Below are positions 42,312 through 51,718 of a DNA stretch of 64,000 nt, in pieces. The notes beneath the pieces were generated by a model. It ran no database searches. It was not told where the DNA came from and saw nothing but the letters and a program-made list of their open reading frames with translations. The DNA comes from a virus. The DNA is taken from positions 1-64,000 of IMG/VR virus record IMGVR_UViG_3300042869_001887. One strand, 5' to 3'. Each line of letters opens with the position of its first letter. The first letter of the stretch is position 1. A program made the position numbers and the translations under genes.

Positions 42312-43466
42312 TTGAAAAAAAAATCAATTATTGACTGTTGTTTCATATACGATGAAATTGACATGCTTAGATTCAGATTTTCGGAGTTATACGATTTTGT
42401 AGACTATTTCATAGTAGTTGAATCTAACCGTGATTTTGAAGGAGAAAAAAAAGATTTCAACTATCAGACGAAACAAATTTTTTTTCAAAATTGGTCAGAC
42501 AAAATTATTTATTTGAAGTGTGACATTGAATCTCATCACAAAAATACTGATATTGAATTTCAAATTCCGAAAATTCAATCAGTAATTTCCAATCAATTGA
42601 AAAGTATGAATTTAGACTATGAGGATTATATCCTTTTCTCTGAAGTGGATGAATTACCTCCTAAGTTTAATTTGAACGATTTTGATAAAATTTTAACTTT
42701 TGAACCAATTGCATTTTTACAGAAAAACTTCATTTGTTCTACTGAGTATGTAAACAATGAAAACCATTTGGGAACATTTTGTTTCACCTTTTCACAATTA
42801 CTTAGAGACGATAAGATTATAGAAAATCTTTATTTCAACAAAAACGTAGTTTACTCTATACATTATAGAATAATTGAAGGGGGATTTCATTTTTCAAAAT
42901 TCGGTGACGAAAAATCAATTATTAAAAAAACTAAGTTGATTGAAAAAAAGGAAATAACCTTGGAGGATATAAATAATTTCAGAAAAACTTTGAGGTATTG
43001 GGATGATACTCATCCCTTTTTTAAAAACTACGAGGGCACATTACCTAAGAACATAATGATGATTCAAAATAATTTTTTTGAACCAATTGAATCAAAAAAA
43101 AATTTAGTCATATTAAATTACAATCAGAATTTTTTAGATGTGTCGAATTTTTCGGAATATGACTTGGTTCTGAACTTTAATTTTACCAAATCTTATGATT
43201 ACCCTCATAAAGTTATTTTACCAAATAACCTAACTAATTTTAACATTTATATACCTGAAAAGAAATTTTACGAGTCATTGAAATTTGAATTAGAATTCGG
43301 ACTGAATGAAATAAAAAATATTCTAACGAAATTAAATTGCCTAAATCAAGATATTTTCGAATTTTGTATTTTTGATGAAATTCTTCACAAAGATACATCA
43401 ACCAAACTCACTTGGTTTGATATAAAAAATAATCGAATTTATGACTTATTAAAAAACCCCTCATAA
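42312..43466 (+). CDS. GT17-like glycosyltransferase
   Basis: The start is TTG at 42312, because the family signature begins at once: I-I-D-C-C-F-I-Y-D-E-I-D-M-L-R-F-R-F, F-V-D-Y-F-I-V-V-E-S-N-R-D-F-E-G-E-K-K, then a D-Y-I-L-F-S-E-V-D-E motif with the metal-binding acidic residues. This matches family 17 glycosyltransferases (beta-1,4-N-acetylglucosaminyltransferase type). The protein is 384 residues; the last 120 have no recognised domain. It may glycosylate host surface or virion components. A terminator overlaps its end. Confidence 0.85.
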   Translation: MKKKSIIDCCFIYDEIDMLRFRFSELYDFVDYFIVVESNRDFEGEKKDFNYQTKQIFFQNWSDKIIYLKCDIESHHKNTDIEFQIPKIQSVISNQLKSMNLDYEDYILFSEVDELPPKFNLNDFDKILTFEPIAFLQKNFICSTEYVNNENHLGTFCFTFSQLLRDDKIIENLYFNKNVVYSIHYRIIEGGFHFSKFGDEKSIIKKTKLIEKKEITLEDINNFRKTLRYWDDTHPFFKNYEGTLPKNIMMIQNNFFEPIESKKNLVILNYNQNFLDVSNFSEYDLVLNFNFTKSYDYPHKVILPNNLTNFNIYIPEKKFYESLKFELEFGLNEIKNILTKLNCLNQDIFEFCIFDEILHKDTSTKLTWFDIKNNRIYDLLKNPS

Positions 43467-43476
43467 GAGGGGTTTA
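43451..43476. terminator. terminator
   Basis: AAAAAACCCCTC-ATAA-GAGGGGTTTA between the GT17-like gene and the convergent gene. Confidence 0.75.
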
Positions 43477-43480
43477 TTTA

Positions 43481-45208
43481 TCAATTAAATTTTTTCATTC
43501 GTTCCATCATCTCGTTGATTTTGTTCTTCTGAACCACAATGTTTTCAACGATATCTTCACTCAGATTTGAAAATTCATCCTCACCTGTCATAGATGTTAT
43601 ATCTTCCCAAGAGGCTTCTCTGTCTATTTTATCAGGGTCTAACTCATTTGGTTCTAAATCCCAATAAGCATCTTCATTCTCTCCTTCATACCCACCGAGC
43701 TGTTCACCACCCCAACTATGAGTTTGATATGGACCCGCTTTACCTGGACCTGTGCTAACAAACGCATATGGTTTTTTTGCTGAAGTTTGTGATGCTTGAG
43801 CCCCTGAAATATCAACTTCTTCAAGTTCTTCATCCCAAGCAGAGGACATATCCTCATACACAGGGTAAACATCCCCACCATTTTCGTTACCTCCACCTGA
43901 TACAAATTTATATGGTTTTTTTACGTCTTTCTCATCTAAATCCATATCATCAGCCGGAATTGTGAATGTATCATCAACGGGTCCTTCTGAATCGAAATTG
44001 AAAGCTGGGTCCACGTTACTCAAATCCATATCGGGAGCATTTCCACCTCCCGTGAAACCACCTTCTTTAAGTCCAATTGCAGCCGATTTTATACTAGATA
44101 TTGGTTTTTGTCTCAAAGTCCCTCCGTCACCAACAGGTCCGCCTGATTTAAAATTATAAGGTTCTTCTATTTCATCGTAGTGTTTTCCCATAGGAGCATT
44201 AGAGGTTGCATTTTCCTTACTCATGATTTTTTTCATGTGATGGTCTTTCTCAAATGAATTGTCGTAGTTATCACCACCTTCCACATAATCAAACTCCCCT
44301 TTTAAGTCTAAATCTTTTACACTATAGATGTCACTGAGTTTACCCTTACCTTCACCAATATTTTTCTTCTTCAAATAATAATCCAATTCATCAGCCCTTC
44401 TCTTGAATGCATTTAGGACCCTCATTTTATAAATTTCGTGCATTTCGGGGTTCATGTCCTCCAAGGTTCTAAACATTCTCATCGCAGAATCCAAATGTTG
44501 TTCATTTCTTGCGTCTTGTATTAGCCTGATTATTTTTTCAATTGCTTCAGGTTCGTAAGGTCTCCTATCTTTAACCTCTCTTTTTTTGAAAACCTTTTTA
44601 ATGTCTGGTATATCAAAAATTCCTTCATTAGTTTCTTCTTTTTCTTTTTTTCTACCGTCTATTTCATCTTCCAAATCCATTAAAAAGTCTCCGAATTTTT
44701 TCAAAGCCCTTTCCAACTTTGTATCTTCATCACTCTCCATCCATTTTTCAAATCTAGATTTTTTTCTTTCCTTTGTATCAGTTTCCTCTTCCATTTCACC
44801 TTCCAATTTATGTCCACATTCAGGACATTCACCCCCTTCTAAAAATCCTCCACAATTGTCACAAATCCCTTTAACAACTATTTGATTTTCATCGATTTCT
44901 TCCATTCTGTAACCACACTCTGAACATTCTCCTTCTCTCATTTCTGAACCACATTCGGAACACATAGTCTTTTCTTCAGTCATATGTTGGTCAAACTGCT
45001 CATAAATCTTATTAGTGTATCCAACAAGTTTACCATCATTTGTCAAAGTAGCACCCAACTTATCTTTTGCAAAATCTTGAACATAAAGTGGTTGTTCATT
45101 CGATACTTTGGGTTGCATCGTTTGATAACCATTATAGAGCTCTTTATGTTTTGATAAAATATTTTCTTTTTCTTCGTTAGAAACTTGTTGTAAAAACCAA
45201 GGATTCAT
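43481..45208 (-). CDS. zinc-ribbon protein with KPYxFxS repeats, probable virion protein
   Basis: A 575-residue acidic protein. Near residues 80-135 are two double zinc ribbons (C-S-E-C-G...C-S-E-C-G and C-D-N-C-G...C-P-E-C-G). A charged helical region follows. The C-terminal half has four copies of a short motif, [EKP]-[PA]-[YF]-x-F-x-S-x-G-P, spaced by acidic Gly-rich linkers. The N-terminus (EEKENILSKHKELY) is helical and may be a leader without a clear [ILV]-x-E site. Repeats of this type look like a structural or binding array. I do not recognise a family. Confidence 0.7.
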   Translation of the reverse strand: MNPWFLQQVSNEEKENILSKHKELYNGYQTMQPKVSNEQPLYVQDFAKDKLGATLTNDGKLVGYTNKIYEQFDQHMTEEKTMCSECGSEMREGECSECGYRMEEIDENQIVVKGICDNCGGFLEGGECPECGHKLEGEMEEETDTKERKKSRFEKWMESDEDTKLERALKKFGDFLMDLEDEIDGRKKEKEETNEGIFDIPDIKKVFKKREVKDRRPYEPEAIEKIIRLIQDARNEQHLDSAMRMFRTLEDMNPEMHEIYKMRVLNAFKRRADELDYYLKKKNIGEGKGKLSDIYSVKDLDLKGEFDYVEGGDNYDNSFEKDHHMKKIMSKENATSNAPMGKHYDEIEEPYNFKSGGPVGDGGTLRQKPISSIKSAAIGLKEGGFTGGGNAPDMDLSNVDPAFNFDSEGPVDDTFTIPADDMDLDEKDVKKPYKFVSGGGNENGGDVYPVYEDMSSAWDEELEEVDISGAQASQTSAKKPYAFVSTGPGKAGPYQTHSWGGEQLGGYEGENEDAYWDLEPNELDPDKIDREASWEDITSMTGEDEFSNLSEDIVENIVVQKNKINEMMERMKKFN

Positions 45209-45252
45209 AATTTTTTCTTTATAAATATCTTTGAAAATATCTTTTTTTATAT

Positions 45253-45283
45253 TTGACTAGAAATAAAAATTGTTGTAATTTTG
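45253..45283 (+). promoter_or_regulatory. Bacteroidota-type promoter of the thyA operon
   Basis: TTG (45253-45255), a 20-nt spacer and TAATTTTG (45276-45283). The first ATG is at 45384, so the leader is about 95 nt. Confidence 0.65.
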
Positions 45284-45383
45284 TTTTTGGAAACAAGTGT
45301 GATTCAAATTTCTGTTAGTAACTTGGTAATTTGCTTGTAGCCTTATTTAAATCCGCTTGTTTCCATTTTTAAAACATAATCAA

Positions 45384-45593
45384 ATGCTTACATTATTATT
45401 TAACACAACAACCAAAACCGTACAGGTTACCGAAAACACAAAAATCATTTTTTCCTGTTCTAATGTTCCAACTGTCAAAGTGAAAGAAGAGGGGTTCTAC
45501 GAGGTAATGAAAGAAACCACAAATGAAGAATCAAGTAGACTACCTGTTGCAAGATTTCCTATCCAAAATACAATCATGTTGATTGAAAAATGA
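45384..45593 (+). CDS. small protein of the thyA operon
   Basis: A 69-residue protein, strand-rich (MLTLLFNTTTKTVQVTENTK), with no motif that I recognise. The ATG at 45384 is chosen over a TTG at 45357. It is 13 nt before the next small gene. Confidence 0.55.
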   Translation: MLTLLFNTTTKTVQVTENTKIIFSCSNVPTVKVKEEGFYEVMKETTNEESSRLPVARFPIQNTIMLIEK

Positions 45594-45606
45594 ATTTGTT
45601 TTTTTT

Positions 45607-45798
45607 ATGAAAAATGATGAACTAATTGAAAGCTTACTCAAAGAAGCCGAAAAACTAAAGGTTAAAGACCACGTTCTACATTCCGTTGAAAATCTCATGA
45701 GATTAAATCCTCAGATGGATAAATTGAATGCTGTTCAACTCGCTTTAAATAACGCAAAACTACATTCAGGATTTTTTACTAAGAGAAACTATGAATAA
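45607..45798 (+). CDS. small helical protein upstream of thyA
   Basis: A 63-residue helical protein (MKNDELIESLLKEAEKLKVKDHVL) overlapping the thyA start by 8 nt. Function unknown; translational coupling to thyA is likely. Confidence 0.6.
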   Translation: MKNDELIESLLKEAEKLKVKDHVLHSVENLMRLNPQMDKLNAVQLALNNAKLHSGFFTKRNYE

Positions 45799-46855
45799 TT
45801 TAGATGCAAGATATCAAGCACTACTTGAAGACATTCTTCATTGGGGTGTGGAAAAAAAAGATAGAACAGGAACAGGCACGTTATCAGTTTTTGGACGACA
45901 AATCCGTCACAATATGAGTGAAGGATTTCCTTTACTGACGACGAAAAAGATGGCTTGGAAAACTATGGTCACTGAACTATTGTGGTTTTTAAGAGGTGAT
46001 ACTAATATAAAATTCTTAGTTGATAATGGATGTCATATTTGGGATGGTGATGCTTACAAAAATTATCAAAAAGTATTCATGGGTCATGAGGATATTCCAT
46101 CAAAAGAATGGTTCATTGATGAAATCAAAAAAAATTCTGATTTTGCCAAAAAGTTTGGTGAGTTAGGTCCAATTTATGGTAAACAATGGAGATGTTGGCA
46201 AGGTTGGATGGATTTGAATGATGGAGATAGAAGAGGTTCAATTTGGTATGACCAAATCTCGAGATTGATTTACCAACTTAGGAATGAACCTGATAGCCGA
46301 AGACTCATGGTAAATGCATGGAATGTTGCTGAACTTGATGAAATGGTTTTACCCCCTTGTCACTATGGGTTTCAAGTTTATACAAGAGAACTTTCTTACT
46401 CTGAAAGGTATAGACTTTGGTTCAATAAAAACTACGAAACCGGTATGGAGTATGATGAAAACGTAGTTCCTGATTTCGAGAATGATTATTACGACAAAAC
46501 TCCAAAAAGAGCAATTTCTCTTATGTGGAACCAACGTTCTGTGGATACATTTCTTGGGTTGCCCTTCAATATCGCATCATATGGACTTTTACTTATGTTG
46601 CTCGGCAAATTAACAAACATGATACCTGACCAACTTATTGGTAATTTGGGTGACACACATTTATACCTTGACCACATCGAACAAGCCAAAGAACAAATTG
46701 AACGTGAACCGTTCAATTTACCTACCTTAGATTTAGATTTTGATTTCAAATTCAAAGATGGATATTTGGTAGATTGGGATGAAATTAAATTTGAGGATTT
46801 GAAATTGAAAAATTATAAATTTCATCCATCAATCAAGGCACCTTTATCTAACTAA
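45791..46855 (+). CDS. thyA: thymidylate synthase (ThyA type)
   Basis: A 354-residue thymidylate synthase with D-R-T-G-T-G-T at the N-terminus, L-L-W-F-L-R-G-D-T-N, G-P-I-Y-G-K-Q-W-R, the catalytic Cys190 in L-P-P-C-H-Y-G-F-Q, and L-F-N-I-A-S-Y-type motif P-F-N-I-A-S-Y followed by G-D-T-H-L-Y. It makes dTMP from dUMP using methylene-tetrahydrofolate, supplying phage DNA synthesis. Compared with the 264-residue E. coli enzyme it has insertions at about 100-130 and 200-235, as in other phage and protist forms. It is convergent with the next gene, overlapping by 8 nt. Confidence 0.97.
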   Translation: MNNLDARYQALLEDILHWGVEKKDRTGTGTLSVFGRQIRHNMSEGFPLLTTKKMAWKTMVTELLWFLRGDTNIKFLVDNGCHIWDGDAYKNYQKVFMGHEDIPSKEWFIDEIKKNSDFAKKFGELGPIYGKQWRCWQGWMDLNDGDRRGSIWYDQISRLIYQLRNEPDSRRLMVNAWNVAELDEMVLPPCHYGFQVYTRELSYSERYRLWFNKNYETGMEYDENVVPDFENDYYDKTPKRAISLMWNQRSVDTFLGLPFNIASYGLLLMLLGKLTNMIPDQLIGNLGDTHLYLDHIEQAKEQIEREPFNLPTLDLDFDFKFKDGYLVDWDEIKFEDLKLKNYKFHPSIKAPLSN

Positions 46856-47447
46856 AGGAAATATATATATCTAAAAATTTCTTACTGATTTCTCTGGCCT
46901 TTGAATTTACCAAATCCATATTATCAACATCCATATTTTTGGCCGCCATATATTCTATCAAGTTTGAAATAAAAAGATTTCTAGCCTTTTCGGCATCGTT
47001 CAAGAATTCTTGAAAATCCTCATCATCTTCTTTACCTTCTCCGTAATACCGGTCAATATGGTCCTTACCTGCATAAATCAAAGGTGCTGCACCGAACATA
47101 TTTACAATTCCTGTGTCCCTCAACTTGTATAGGAAATCTCTAAAAAATCTCCAATCAAAATGTTTGAAAATTTCTTTATTTCTTTTAAAAGACTCCAAAG
47201 CCGAATCCCTGGACTCATTGATTTTGTCGTCTACAATTTTTTTCCATGCGTCGGTGACAGTAAGTAAGGAAAGTGAAGAGCCATTATCCCATTTTACTGA
47301 AATTATTTCCGAATCCTTTTCGAAAGGGTCTTTTGTTATTGCCGTAACTTTCCCCAAAGTACCAGGAGTTACAGAAGTTTCACCTTCCATGTATAAACAC
47401 ATTATTCTATCTCCAACAGACAAAGGAGCATTTGTTATACTTTTCAT
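46848..47447 (-). CDS. uncharacterised protein
   Basis: The ATG at 47447 (MKSITNAPLSVGDRIMCLYM) is chosen. The 199-residue protein has an N-terminal SH3-like barrel pattern (SVGDRIMCLYMEGE...TPGTLGKVTAI...IISVKWDNGSSLSLL), then a helical region. Such small barrels appear in phage proteins that bind nucleic acid or other proteins. No catalytic motif is seen. Confidence 0.65.
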   Translation of the reverse strand: MKSITNAPLSVGDRIMCLYMEGETSVTPGTLGKVTAITKDPFEKDSEIISVKWDNGSSLSLLTVTDAWKKIVDDKINESRDSALESFKRNKEIFKHFDWRFFRDFLYKLRDTGIVNMFGAAPLIYAGKDHIDRYYGEGKEDDEDFQEFLNDAEKARNLFISNLIEYMAAKNMDVDNMDLVNSKAREISKKFLDIYISFS

Positions 47448-47480
47448 ACTATAATAAATACTACGAGTATATTTATTGTT

Positions 47481-48101
47481 ATGGATTTTGTAATTACTGA
47501 AAATCAATTTAGAAGATTAGTGTTGGAAACCAACAGTGAGAAATTTTCCGAATACATGAAGGAAATGTATTCCTTTGCAAAAAATATTGTACACCGTGTA
47601 AAGAAAAAATATTCCATCAACACAAAATTATTACTTACATGGGGCGCGGCATTAGGTGGAATGGTCCTACCATTGGACCAACTGATAAAAACAGGAAATT
47701 TTCAATTAGATGAAAATCAAGCCGCTTTGATATTGATTGGTTGTGCGGCGGCAATCTTCTACGATAACAAAAAGTATTTCAAAAGAATTCATGAAGAAAT
47801 CAAAAATCAAAATTTGGAAGAACCTTTTGAGAAAGTTCTATCAGTAGGATTGCAGTTAAAAAAATCTTTCATGAATTTTATTCAGTCGTTGAGAATCAGC
47901 TTGAGTTCGATTTCAGAAATAGTATCCTACGGATTTCTAGTCCCAATAGTTATGGATATTGTTGATTTTTTGAAAACAGGAGATTTGGAAAAAAATTTGG
48001 ATTTGATTGTTTCAAGAATTATAGGTTCAGGATTAGTTCTCGCCGTTTCCGAAATTTTGAGAGAATTATTATTACAAATAAAAAACAGAATTTCTAAATA
48101 A
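47481..48101 (+). CDS. membrane protein with virion-type leader
   Basis: A 206-residue protein starting MDFVITENQFRRLVLE before Thr17 (leader ending V-L-E). It has hydrophobic helices near residues 50-65, 78-92, 150-165 and 175-195, with basic loops between. With the leader this could be a packaged protein that inserts in the cell membrane; a holin-like role cannot be excluded. Convergent with the next gene, overlapping by 8 nt. Confidence 0.65.
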   Translation: MDFVITENQFRRLVLETNSEKFSEYMKEMYSFAKNIVHRVKKKYSINTKLLLTWGAALGGMVLPLDQLIKTGNFQLDENQAALILIGCAAAIFYDNKKYFKRIHEEIKNQNLEEPFEKVLSVGLQLKKSFMNFIQSLRISLSSISEIVSYGFLVPIVMDIVDFLKTGDLEKNLDLIVSRIIGSGLVLAVSEILRELLLQIKNRISK

Positions 48102-48837
48102 ATTCTGGATAGTCTGCCGGGTCAACACCGAATTTTTGTTCTACTTCAACACCATTTATTTTTCTAACAAAAAAATTAGCAACATAGTACATTTCTGTTG
48201 AGGTCAATTGCATAGATGGTTCTATCACATCATAAATTATATTTTCAATTTCAACACGAAATGTATCATCATTTGAACATATTTCTTGCTGAATCATCGT
48301 TGCAAAATCATTAAATCTATTCCCATATTTTTGTATTACAGGAATTGGTTGACCATCAACTTCAAAACGTCTAAGATTCAAATCGAAACTGAAATATATT
48401 TCATCACTCCGTTCGACGTTTACAAAGTTTTCCGATGCTGAAAATTCAACCTCAAAAACAACTTCTTGTTTTTTTTGATTCTTATATTTGAAAAATTTTA
48501 GTTTTTTGTTTAATTGGAAAATGAGTTTTTCTCTGTCCTCCTGACTTACAAAAACGCTCAAAGGCTCCATGCCGTTAAATTCTAAATCCAAACCAAACGA
48601 TAATTTATTATCTAAACCAATCAATCTAATTTTATCGTATATTATTTGTTGGATATCGTCCAACATTTTTTGTTTACAATAAGATTGAAATGGATTCTTT
48701 GTTGTAACATTTACAATAAAAGCAGGAGTATCTTCAAGACCTTCTTCATATGGTACTACATCCAAAAAATTATATTGGTAAGTACCAACAATTATAGGTT
48801 TTCCAACAATTATCTTTTTAAAAAAATTTACATACAT
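48094..48837 (-). CDS. uncharacterised phage protein
   Basis: The ATG at 48837 is chosen (an upstream TTG would overlap the neighbour). The 247-residue protein is strand-rich and contains many Phe, Glu and Lys. I recognise no family. No signal peptide. Confidence 0.6.
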   Translation of the reverse strand: MYVNFFKKIIVGKPIIVGTYQYNFLDVVPYEEGLEDTPAFIVNVTTKNPFQSYCKQKMLDDIQQIIYDKIRLIGLDNKLSFGLDLEFNGMEPLSVFVSQEDREKLIFQLNKKLKFFKYKNQKKQEVVFEVEFSASENFVNVERSDEIYFSFDLNLRRFEVDGQPIPVIQKYGNRFNDFATMIQQEICSNDDTFRVEIENIIYDVIEPSMQLTSTEMYYVANFFVRKINGVEVEQKFGVDPADYPEFI

Positions 48838-48848
48838 ACTGATAAATA

Positions 48849-49274
48849 TTACCAATAGTTTATTGACATTCCGAGACCATATTTGATGTCCTGTGAATAT
48901 CCAACAGCAAACGATAAATCGAACCCTTTAGGTGTTTTAAGAATAATTCTTAGAGGATTTATTTTTAACCACATCTCGGGTTGTAAATCTAATAAATTAA
49001 AATTTTTATTTATCGAGGCTCCTAATAAAACGGAGGTTTTATTTTTATAAGTTAAATTTAAACCTAGTCTGTTTATAATAGCAACTGGTCTTGTATAGAC
49101 GAACTGTTGACTAAAATATGTGATAAAACTACCTCCTACGTAAAAACCAACTCCTGAATTATTGTTGTAGGTAACAATAAGAGATTTATCCTCAGGTACA
49201 TAAAGAAGGTCAGATGTTTGTGAATAAGAAATCTGAAATGTTAGAATAAAAATTATAAAAAATATTGTTTTCAT
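48849..49274 (-). CDS. secreted outer-membrane barrel-like protein
   Basis: A 141-residue protein with a signal peptide (MKTIFFIIFILTFQISYSQ, cleavage near S-Y-S-Q). The mature part alternates short strands (SGVGFYVGGSFITYF, LGLNLTYKNKTSVLLGASI, FDLSFAVGYSQDIKYGLGMSI) ending in an aromatic residue (NYW), as in small outer-membrane barrels. It is preceded by a promoter with almost no leader. Confidence 0.75.
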   Translation of the reverse strand: MKTIFFIIFILTFQISYSQTSDLLYVPEDKSLIVTYNNNSGVGFYVGGSFITYFSQQFVYTRPVAIINRLGLNLTYKNKTSVLLGASINKNFNLLDLQPEMWLKINPLRIILKTPKGFDLSFAVGYSQDIKYGLGMSINYW

Positions 49275-49278
49275 ATCA

Positions 49279-49309
49279 CAAATATAGTATTATTGTTTTG
49301 TAAAACCAA
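49279..49309 (-). promoter_or_regulatory. Bacteroidota-type promoter, nearly leaderless
   Basis: On the minus strand, TTG (49309-49307), a 20-nt spacer and TATATTTG (49286-49279). The ATG at 49274 starts 4 nt later. Confidence 0.55.
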
Positions 49310-49310
49310 C

Positions 49311-49397
49311 GGAGGTTTGGCAGAGCGGTCGAATGCGTCAGTCTTGAAAACTGAATTACTCGTGAGGGTAACTGGGGTTCGAATCCCTGAGCCTCCG
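49311..49397 (+). tRNA. tRNA-Ser (anticodon TGA)
   Basis: GGAGGTT pairs with AGCCTCC (one G-U), anticodon loop CT-TGA-AA between CAGT and ACTG, long variable arm, T-loop GGTTCGAATCC. A terminator follows directly. Confidence 0.93.
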
Positions 49398-49400
49398 CTA

Positions 49401-49433
49401 AAAGAAGGTGAATAACTCACCTTCTTTTTTTTT
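49401..49433 (+). terminator. terminator after tRNA-Ser
   Basis: AAAGAAGGTGA-ATAAC-TCACCTTCTTT with a long T-tract. Confidence 0.85.
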
Positions 49434-49475
49434 GACTGTAATTCAATTTTCGATTATCATTTGAAAAAAAATATC

Positions 49476-50435
49476 ATGTCTCGTATAAAAGAACTCAAAG
49501 AAAAGTATCCTCATCTAAACTTGTCTTTTTTTGATATTATGACAAGGTTGGACATTTCAAAATCAAACAAATATTTACCTCTAATTTGTAAGATTTTTTC
49601 AAAAAGATTTGACGTAAATCATCAATATGAAAATGAAGTAAAATCCCGAATCGAAGAATACAAATCAAGATTGACCTCTTCAGGACTTGACGTGGAAGAT
49701 TTAGATGCAAACGAGATTTATGTAATAACCCATATGATTGATTATTTTACCAACGACAACCTAAACTCAATCACTCAATTTATGGAATATATGGAAAGGG
49801 GTTTGATTGAAAACAAAGATGTCCTAAAATACGATGATTTAGATTCAATCAGAGGAGCCATCGCACTCGCTTCAATGAAAGAATGGACTAAAGATTTAGA
49901 GGGTGAAATTATAAAAGAATATGAGGACGACAAGTGGGTTATTATCAGACCTTTGACCTTTGCCGCTTCCGCAAAATATGGTGCAACAACAAGATGGTGT
50001 ACAACTTACAGTAGAGAAAAACAATATTTCGAGAAGTATTGGAGGCGGGGTATTTTGGTTTATTTCATCAATAAAATTTCAGGTTATAAATTCGCAGGAT
50101 ATAAATCTTTGGATGGAGAAAAAGAACTTAGTTTTTGGAATGCTGAAGATAGCAGGGTTGATTATCTTTTATTAGATGTAGATGATTATTTGTTTTCCAC
50201 AGTGAGAAAAATTTTCTCATCTAAAGAAACTAACAAAAATTTATGTTCCGCCGAAATACAGGAACAAGTTCATCAAGAATGTATAAACTATACTGAAGAG
50301 ACTACTGAATCAAGAGTCATTCCTATTGAATTTGTCGAAGAAACCCAAAATTACAGGACATATCAAAACCAAATTCAAAATCTATTCGTAACTGAAACTG
50401 CACCTCCAATTTACGAACAACCGGATATTGCGTAA
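49476..50435 (+). CDS. WCT-motif phage protein, second copy
   Basis: The ATG at 49476 (MSRIKELKEKYPHLN) is chosen over a TTG at 49461. The 319-residue protein contains W-V-I-I-R-P-L-T-F-A-A-S-A-K-Y-G-A-T-T-R-W-C-T-T-Y at about residues 152-175 and a later W-N-A-E-D-S-R, the same domain as the gene at 16827-18305. A helical N-terminal region precedes it. The last 60 residues look disordered. Function unknown. Confidence 0.7.
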   Translation: MSRIKELKEKYPHLNLSFFDIMTRLDISKSNKYLPLICKIFSKRFDVNHQYENEVKSRIEEYKSRLTSSGLDVEDLDANEIYVITHMIDYFTNDNLNSITQFMEYMERGLIENKDVLKYDDLDSIRGAIALASMKEWTKDLEGEIIKEYEDDKWVIIRPLTFAASAKYGATTRWCTTYSREKQYFEKYWRRGILVYFINKISGYKFAGYKSLDGEKELSFWNAEDSRVDYLLLDVDDYLFSTVRKIFSSKETNKNLCSAEIQEQVHQECINYTEETTESRVIPIEFVEETQNYRTYQNQIQNLFVTETAPPIYEQPDIA

Positions 50436-50436
50436 A

Positions 50437-50464
50437 ATAAAACCAACCTGATGGTGGGTTTTAT
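50437..50464. terminator. terminator
   Basis: AAAACCAACC-TGAT-GGTGGGTTTTA between two convergent genes. Confidence 0.65.
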
Positions 50465-50727
50465 TCTTCAATTTCAACTATAAGTTTTCCTGTACCTTTG
50501 ATAACTCTATGCCAAACAAGTTTTGGGATAAAGATTTGCTCGGCAACGGACAATTTGTTCGGCAATCCATCATCAATTTGAAAAGACCACCCTCCGTCTT
50601 CAACAATTGTGACTTTTCGGTCTTTCAAATCTTGATGCCATTTCAACTCCTCTGTATCAACATCAGGATAGAAAGTTCTAATAATTTTCCCAGATTCCGT
50701 TTTATTTTGTTCAAATGGAAAAGTCAT
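50461..50727 (-). CDS. cupin-like small phage protein
   Basis: An 88-residue protein with W-H-Q-D-L-K-D-R-K-V, G-G-W-S-F-Q-I-D-D-G-L-P, I-F-I-P-K-L-V-W-H-R-V-I-K-G-T-G-K-L. It resembles a small cupin-type family that is common in tailed phages and has no known function. It ends the three-gene minus-strand run 51678-50461. Confidence 0.7.
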   Translation of the reverse strand: MTFPFEQNKTESGKIIRTFYPDVDTEELKWHQDLKDRKVTIVEDGGWSFQIDDGLPNKLSVAEQIFIPKLVWHRVIKGTGKLIVEIEE

Positions 50728-51052
50728 TTCTCTGTTTTCCTTTTCTGAAAAAGGGTCTTTTGTTCCAATGTACCTTTATCTTATTATCTAAAGATAATAG
50801 TTTGAAAAAATCTTCTACATCTTTTTCTACAGATTTATGTTTTCTATGTGGGACATCCCAACCTTTAGACACAAAAGACTCAGGCTCAGTATCAATAAAA
50901 ACATGAATTATTGGAGGATTATAACTTCCCTTTAGGATATCGTGAACAATAAACTTGACATCTTCACCTTCTGGTAAATCTTGTTTGATTCTAGAGGTTA
51001 CAACTGAATCCAAATAATTTTGTAAATATTTTTTTATTCTTTCGACATCCAT
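50711..51052 (-). CDS. small phage protein
   Basis: The ATG at 51052 (MDVERIKKYLQNYL) overlaps the upstream stop by one base. The 113-residue basic protein has a strand-rich middle (DVKFIVHDILKGS...PIIHVFIDTEP) and a basic C-terminus. No family recognised. Confidence 0.6.
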   Translation of the reverse strand: MDVERIKKYLQNYLDSVVTSRIKQDLPEGEDVKFIVHDILKGSYNPPIIHVFIDTEPESFVSKGWDVPHRKHKSVEKDVEDFFKLLSLDNKIKVHWNKRPFFRKGKQRNDFSI

Positions 51053-51678
51053 CACCAAGCATTTTTAGAAGCTAAACCTAATTGTTTTGCATATCTTCCA
51101 ACATTACATGACCAATAACCAGCGGTAGTTCTATCCTTTTTTTGGTCACATCTATGTCGTGCTCTGAAAGATTTGGCAGCACCTTTATTTCTATTCCTAA
51201 CTTTCAATTTAGGGTCACCAAAGGTTACTTTTTTAACACCACCCCCTTTTGATTTAACATAAACCGCAAATTTCTTAGGACCACCCGGTGTTCTGAAAGG
51301 TTTATTTAATTTTACATTTTTACCTCTGTGTTTGGCTTCTTCGATGATTTCTTCCTCTGTCCATTCCTCTAAAATATAGGGTGCATCCAAATAAACTATC
51401 TCTCCGTCTATTTTTACCTTCTTTCCTAAGTCTGATTCAACCATCAATGTATCTTCTTCATTTAATTCAATAGAACCGTTTTCCCAAAGAGTTCTCACCT
51501 CATTTACCAATTTAAAATATCCCTCTGAATAAACTCTAAAAATGTTATTTGTAAGTGATAATCCGTTTTCAATGTGATATTTTAATGAATCAGAAATTTC
51601 AACATTTTCTTTCATCACTAAAGACCTGTCCAAGTATTCTTCTAAACTCTCTTTTATTAGGGTTTTCAGTTTATCCAT
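51052..51678 (-). CDS. virion-type leader protein with DUF5872-like end
   Basis: A 208-residue protein starting MDKLKTLIKE before Ser11 (leader ending I-K-E). The C-terminal 75 residues contain G-G-P-K-K-F-A-V-Y-V-K, T-F-G-D-P and F-R-A-R-H-R-C-D...Y-W-S-C-N, resembling the DUF5872 type found in phages and their relatives. The Cys and His residues may bind metal. A packaged virion protein is likely (inference). Confidence 0.7.
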   Translation of the reverse strand: MDKLKTLIKESLEEYLDRSLVMKENVEISDSLKYHIENGLSLTNNIFRVYSEGYFKLVNEVRTLWENGSIELNEEDTLMVESDLGKKVKIDGEIVYLDAPYILEEWTEEEIIEEAKHRGKNVKLNKPFRTPGGPKKFAVYVKSKGGGVKKVTFGDPKLKVRNRNKGAAKSFRARHRCDQKKDRTTAGYWSCNVGRYAKQLGLASKNAW

Positions 51679-51718
51679 AAAAAATTGTTTTTTTATATAA
51701 ATAGTTTTATTTTTAGTT

